A DNA stretch of 6,141 nt from assembly GCA_034437895.1 (NCBI GenBank), contig DAOTTO010000216.1, forward strand, positions 1-6,141, given 5' to 3'. Shown piece by piece: positions 4,726-6,141 of the stretch; position 1 is the first letter of the stretch; each line of letters begins with the position of its first letter. A program made the translations under genes and the position numbers. The DNA is from JANRLJ01 sp034437895. GTDB taxonomy: Bacteria > Chloroflexota > Anaerolineae > Aggregatilineales > Phototrophicaceae. The notes beneath the pieces were generated by a model. That model searched no databases, was not told where the DNA came from, and was given only the letters and a program-made list of their open reading frames with translations.

Positions 4726-5493
4726 ATGAATCGGGAAACACACCTCTTACAACGGCTGGATGCGATTGGTCAATCCTTAGCAGCGACGGGGAACGCCCTC
4801 GCGCTGTTGGGCTTAGGATCGGTTGGGCTGGAGCTTGACCGACTCGATGCCTATTCGGATTTGGATTTTTTTGTGATTGTAAAGCCGGGCTATAAAGCCG
4901 CGTTTTTGCACAATCTCGACTGGCTGAGTACGATTCAGCCGATTGCGTATGTTTTTCAAAATACAATTGACGGGCATAAGCTGCTCTTTGAGGATGAAAT
5001 CTTTTGCGAGATGGCGATTTTCGAGCCGGAAGAACTCGCCACGATTCCATTTGCTGCTGGGCGGATTGTGTGGAGTGCGCCGGAATTCGATCCATCGCTT
5101 GCCGCGCCGAAACAGGCTCACGCCCCTGCTCAACCTTCTTCAACGGAATGGCTGTTGGGCGAAGCGCTGACGAACTTATACGTTGGATTGGCGCGGCATC
5201 ATCGCGGCGAAAAATTATCGGCGTTTCGCTTTATTCAAGTCTACGCGCTGGAAAATGTCCTTCAGCTTGCCAGCCAGATCGAAAGTGAGAAACCCGCATT
5301 TGTCGATCCATTCGCCAGAGAGCGCCGTTTTGAACAGCGCTTCCCACAGACAGCCGCACATTTCGCCCAATTTATGCAAGGCTATGCAAGCAACCGTGAC
5401 TCAGCGCGGGCGATCTTAACCTTCCTTGATGAACACTTCCCCGTCAATGCGGCGATCAAAAAGCTGATTTTGAGCTTGTGCGATCAGGCATAA
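4726..5493 (+). CDS. Nucleotidyltransferase-like protein, DNA polymerase beta superfamily, unknown substrate
   Basis: Read from the ATG at 4726 the protein has 255 residues. The N-terminal half shows the NTase fold signature: a helix (1-22), LALLGLGSVGLELDRLDAYSDLDFFVIV (25-52) with the GS pair at 31-32 and the metal-binding D45 and D47, and a candidate third acid E95 in FCEMAIF. Members transfer NMP groups to proteins, RNA, antibiotics or small molecules; the substrate here cannot be inferred. The C-terminal half (about 135-255) is predicted helical, with LGEALTNLYVGLARHHRGE (145-163) and a run ending in AAIKKLILSLCDQA, resembling helical domains of antibiotic- or MNT-type NTases. An in-frame TTG at 4705 would add seven residues and has a GAAAG (4696-4700) only 4 nt upstream; the ATG is preferred because MNRETHLLQRL fits the family's start, but no proper ribosome binding site precedes it. 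No partner HEPN or toxin gene is adjacent. Confidence 0.72.
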   Translation: MNRETHLLQRLDAIGQSLAATGNALALLGLGSVGLELDRLDAYSDLDFFVIVKPGYKAAFLHNLDWLSTIQPIAYVFQNTIDGHKLLFEDEIFCEMAIFEPEELATIPFAAGRIVWSAPEFDPSLAAPKQAHAPAQPSSTEWLLGEALTNLYVGLARHHRGEKLSAFRFIQVYALENVLQLASQIESEKPAFVDPFARERRFEQRFPQTAAHFAQFMQGYASNRDSARAILTFLDEHFPVNAAIKKLILSLCDQA

Positions 5494-5496
5494 AAT

Positions 5497-5520
5497 AAGG
5501 GATGACAATATCACCCTTTT
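5497..5520 (+). terminator. Weak intrinsic terminator candidate after the nucleotidyltransferase gene
   Basis: AAGGG (5497-5501) and TGA (5503-5505), with A5502 bulged, pair with TCA (5511-5513) and CCCTT (5514-5518) around the loop CAATA. Four Ts (5517-5520) end the stem, so the tract is short. CACC (5512-5515)/GGTG (5521-5524) is an alternative stem. It begins 4 bp after the stop codon, which suits a terminator. Confidence 0.4.
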
Positions 5521-5541
5521 GGTGTCTGTTCTGAAAACACG

Positions 5542-5580
5542 TTGCGATTCTTGGCGTTCTTTGCACCTTCGCGGTTAAAC
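5542..5580. repeat. Degenerate 8-9 nt tandem repeat of the TTTGCG/CTTGGCGGTTAAA type
   Basis: The units TTGCGATTC (5542-5550), TTGGCGTTC (5551-5559), TTTGCACC (5560-5567) and TTCGCGGTT (5568-5576) follow one another and lead into AAAC. I recall a very similar intergenic repeat, built from CTTTGCGTC and CTTGGCGGTT units, as common in several bacterial phyla; its function is not established to my knowledge. This copy is degenerate. It lies between the terminator candidate and the PaaI-like gene. Confidence 0.5.
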
Positions 5581-5630
5581 TTCTCCTATCGCTCTCAAAA
5601 CATTTCCAATTATTTACCGAAGGTTACGCA

Positions 5631-6101
5631 ATGTCTGATACGCCTATTCAGCACTTTTATAATCCCGAAACGGCTGTTTGCTACGGCTGCGGACGGAACA
5701 ACGCACACGGTCTGCACATCCAGACTTTTTGGGACGGCGAGGAAGGTGTGGCGCGTTTTACGCCCGAACCGTATCACACGGCGTTTCCGGGTGTCGTCTA
5801 TGGCGGCCTCATCGCCAGCCTGATCGACTGCCACAGCATCGGCACCGCCATCGCTGCCATGTATCAGGCGGAAGATCGTGCGCCGGGGACAGCACCGGAA
5901 ATCACCTGCGTGACGGCGAACCTCAATATCAGCTACCTGAAGCCGACCCCGATTGATAGCGAATTGGTGCTGCGGACGCGGGTGAAAGAAATCACGCTGA
6001 AAAAAGCGATTGTGACGTGTGTACTTTCCGCTGGTGATGAGGTGTGCGTTCAGGCGGAAACAGTCGCAGTGCGTGTGGCTTCGCGGGCGACGATGGGCTA
6101 A
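5631..6101 (+). CDS. PaaI-like hotdog thioesterase (4HBT superfamily)
   Basis: The 156-residue protein is a single hotdog domain of the PaaI/THEM4-like type, which hydrolyses acyl- or aryl-CoA thioesters as a homotetramer in the cytoplasm. The N-terminal CYGCGRNNAHGLHI (17-30) matches the C-x-x-C-G-x-x-N-x-x-GL lead-in of this subfamily. FPGVVYGGLIASLIDCHSIGTAI (52-74) is the core HGGx-type segment, with GG at 58-59 and D66 as the likely catalytic acid; the usual His before GG is replaced by Tyr (Y57). LNISYLKPTPIDSELVLRTRV (98-118) is the typical central strand pair. GAAGG (5619-5623) lies 7 nt before the ATG. The substrate is unknown. It is the second hotdog protein here, differing in architecture from the double-hotdog protein at 616-1476. 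Confidence 0.87.
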   Translation: MSDTPIQHFYNPETAVCYGCGRNNAHGLHIQTFWDGEEGVARFTPEPYHTAFPGVVYGGLIASLIDCHSIGTAIAAMYQAEDRAPGTAPEITCVTANLNISYLKPTPIDSELVLRTRVKEITLKKAIVTCVLSAGDEVCVQAETVAVRVASRATMG

Positions 6102-6125
6102 TTGCACTTTTGAGTTACGCCGCCA

Positions 6126-6139
6126 GACGTTGAAACGTC
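6126..6139. repeat. 6-bp inverted repeat at the window edge
   Basis: GACGTT (6126-6131) and AACGTC (6134-6139) pair around GA. One mismatch further out, C6124 pairs with G6141, and a GC-rich CGCCGCC run precedes it, so a larger palindrome or terminator stem may continue past the window. It follows the PaaI-like gene by 24 bp. Confidence 0.35.
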
Positions 6140-6141
6140 CG

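Noticed and set aside
4664..5143. 159-codon frame on the minus strand opposite the nucleotidyltransferase gene
   Set aside because: It is a low-complexity shadow of the plus-strand gene with no recognisable motif.
4726..5493. Toxin-antitoxin (MNT/HEPN) reading of the nucleotidyltransferase
   Set aside because: No HEPN-like or other small partner gene is adjacent, and the protein is longer than minimal MNT antitoxins.
5610..6107. 165-codon frame on the minus strand opposite the PaaI-like gene
   Set aside because: Its translation is rich in Arg and His and resembles no protein family, whereas the plus strand encodes a clear hotdog protein with a ribosome binding site.
1..6141. CRISPR array, insertion sequence or phage module
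   Set aside because: No regularly spaced repeats, transposase motifs, target-site duplications or phage proteins were seen.

Overview
The window looks like an ordinary chromosomal stretch from a bacterium of moderate GC content. The style of the proteins and two repeat classes (a GGGCGAAGC/GCTTCGCCC palindrome and a degenerate TTTGCG-type tandem repeat) resemble what I know from Chloroflexota genomes. That assignment is a recollection of family resemblance and was not tested by a search. No rRNA, tRNA, CRISPR array, transposase or phage gene is visible.

Layout. Bases 1-75 hold the last 24 codons of a plus-strand gene that reads like the C-terminus of a CaiB/BaiF (family III) CoA-transferase. 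Its stop overlaps the start of a YjjX-type inosine/xanthosine triphosphatase (72-611) in an ATGA junction. Four bases later, on the opposite strand and convergent, is a 286-residue double-hotdog acyl-CoA/ACP thioesterase (1476-616). A long divergent intergenic region follows (1477-2203). It contains several inverted repeats, a strong minus-strand promoter candidate (1818-1846) and a strong plus-strand promoter candidate (2001-2029). The plus-strand promoter would give the next gene a leader of about 165 nt. That gene is a 12-TM-type MFS exporter of the DHA3/MefA-like group (2204-3634), followed 81 bp downstream by an arylamine N-acetyltransferase-like enzyme (3716-4582). Next come a polymerase-beta-superfamily nucleotidyltransferase of unknown substrate (4726-5493) and a PaaI-like hotdog thioesterase (5631-6101). 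Between the last three genes lie a dispersed-type palindrome, a weak terminator and a degenerate tandem repeat.

How the genes may relate. Four products plausibly act on CoA thioesters: the CoA-transferase, two thioesterases of different architecture, and the acetyl-CoA-dependent NAT. YjjX is a house-cleaning nucleotidase. The MFS exporter and the NAT are co-directional and close, so they could form a small detoxification pair (efflux plus N-acetylation); this is inference. I found no clearly new multi-gene system. The least ordinary signals are regulatory: the exporter leader, where two copies of GGCAT compete for one ATGCC and one of the pairings covers the ribosome binding site, and a 30-bp imperfect palindrome next to the minus-strand promoter.
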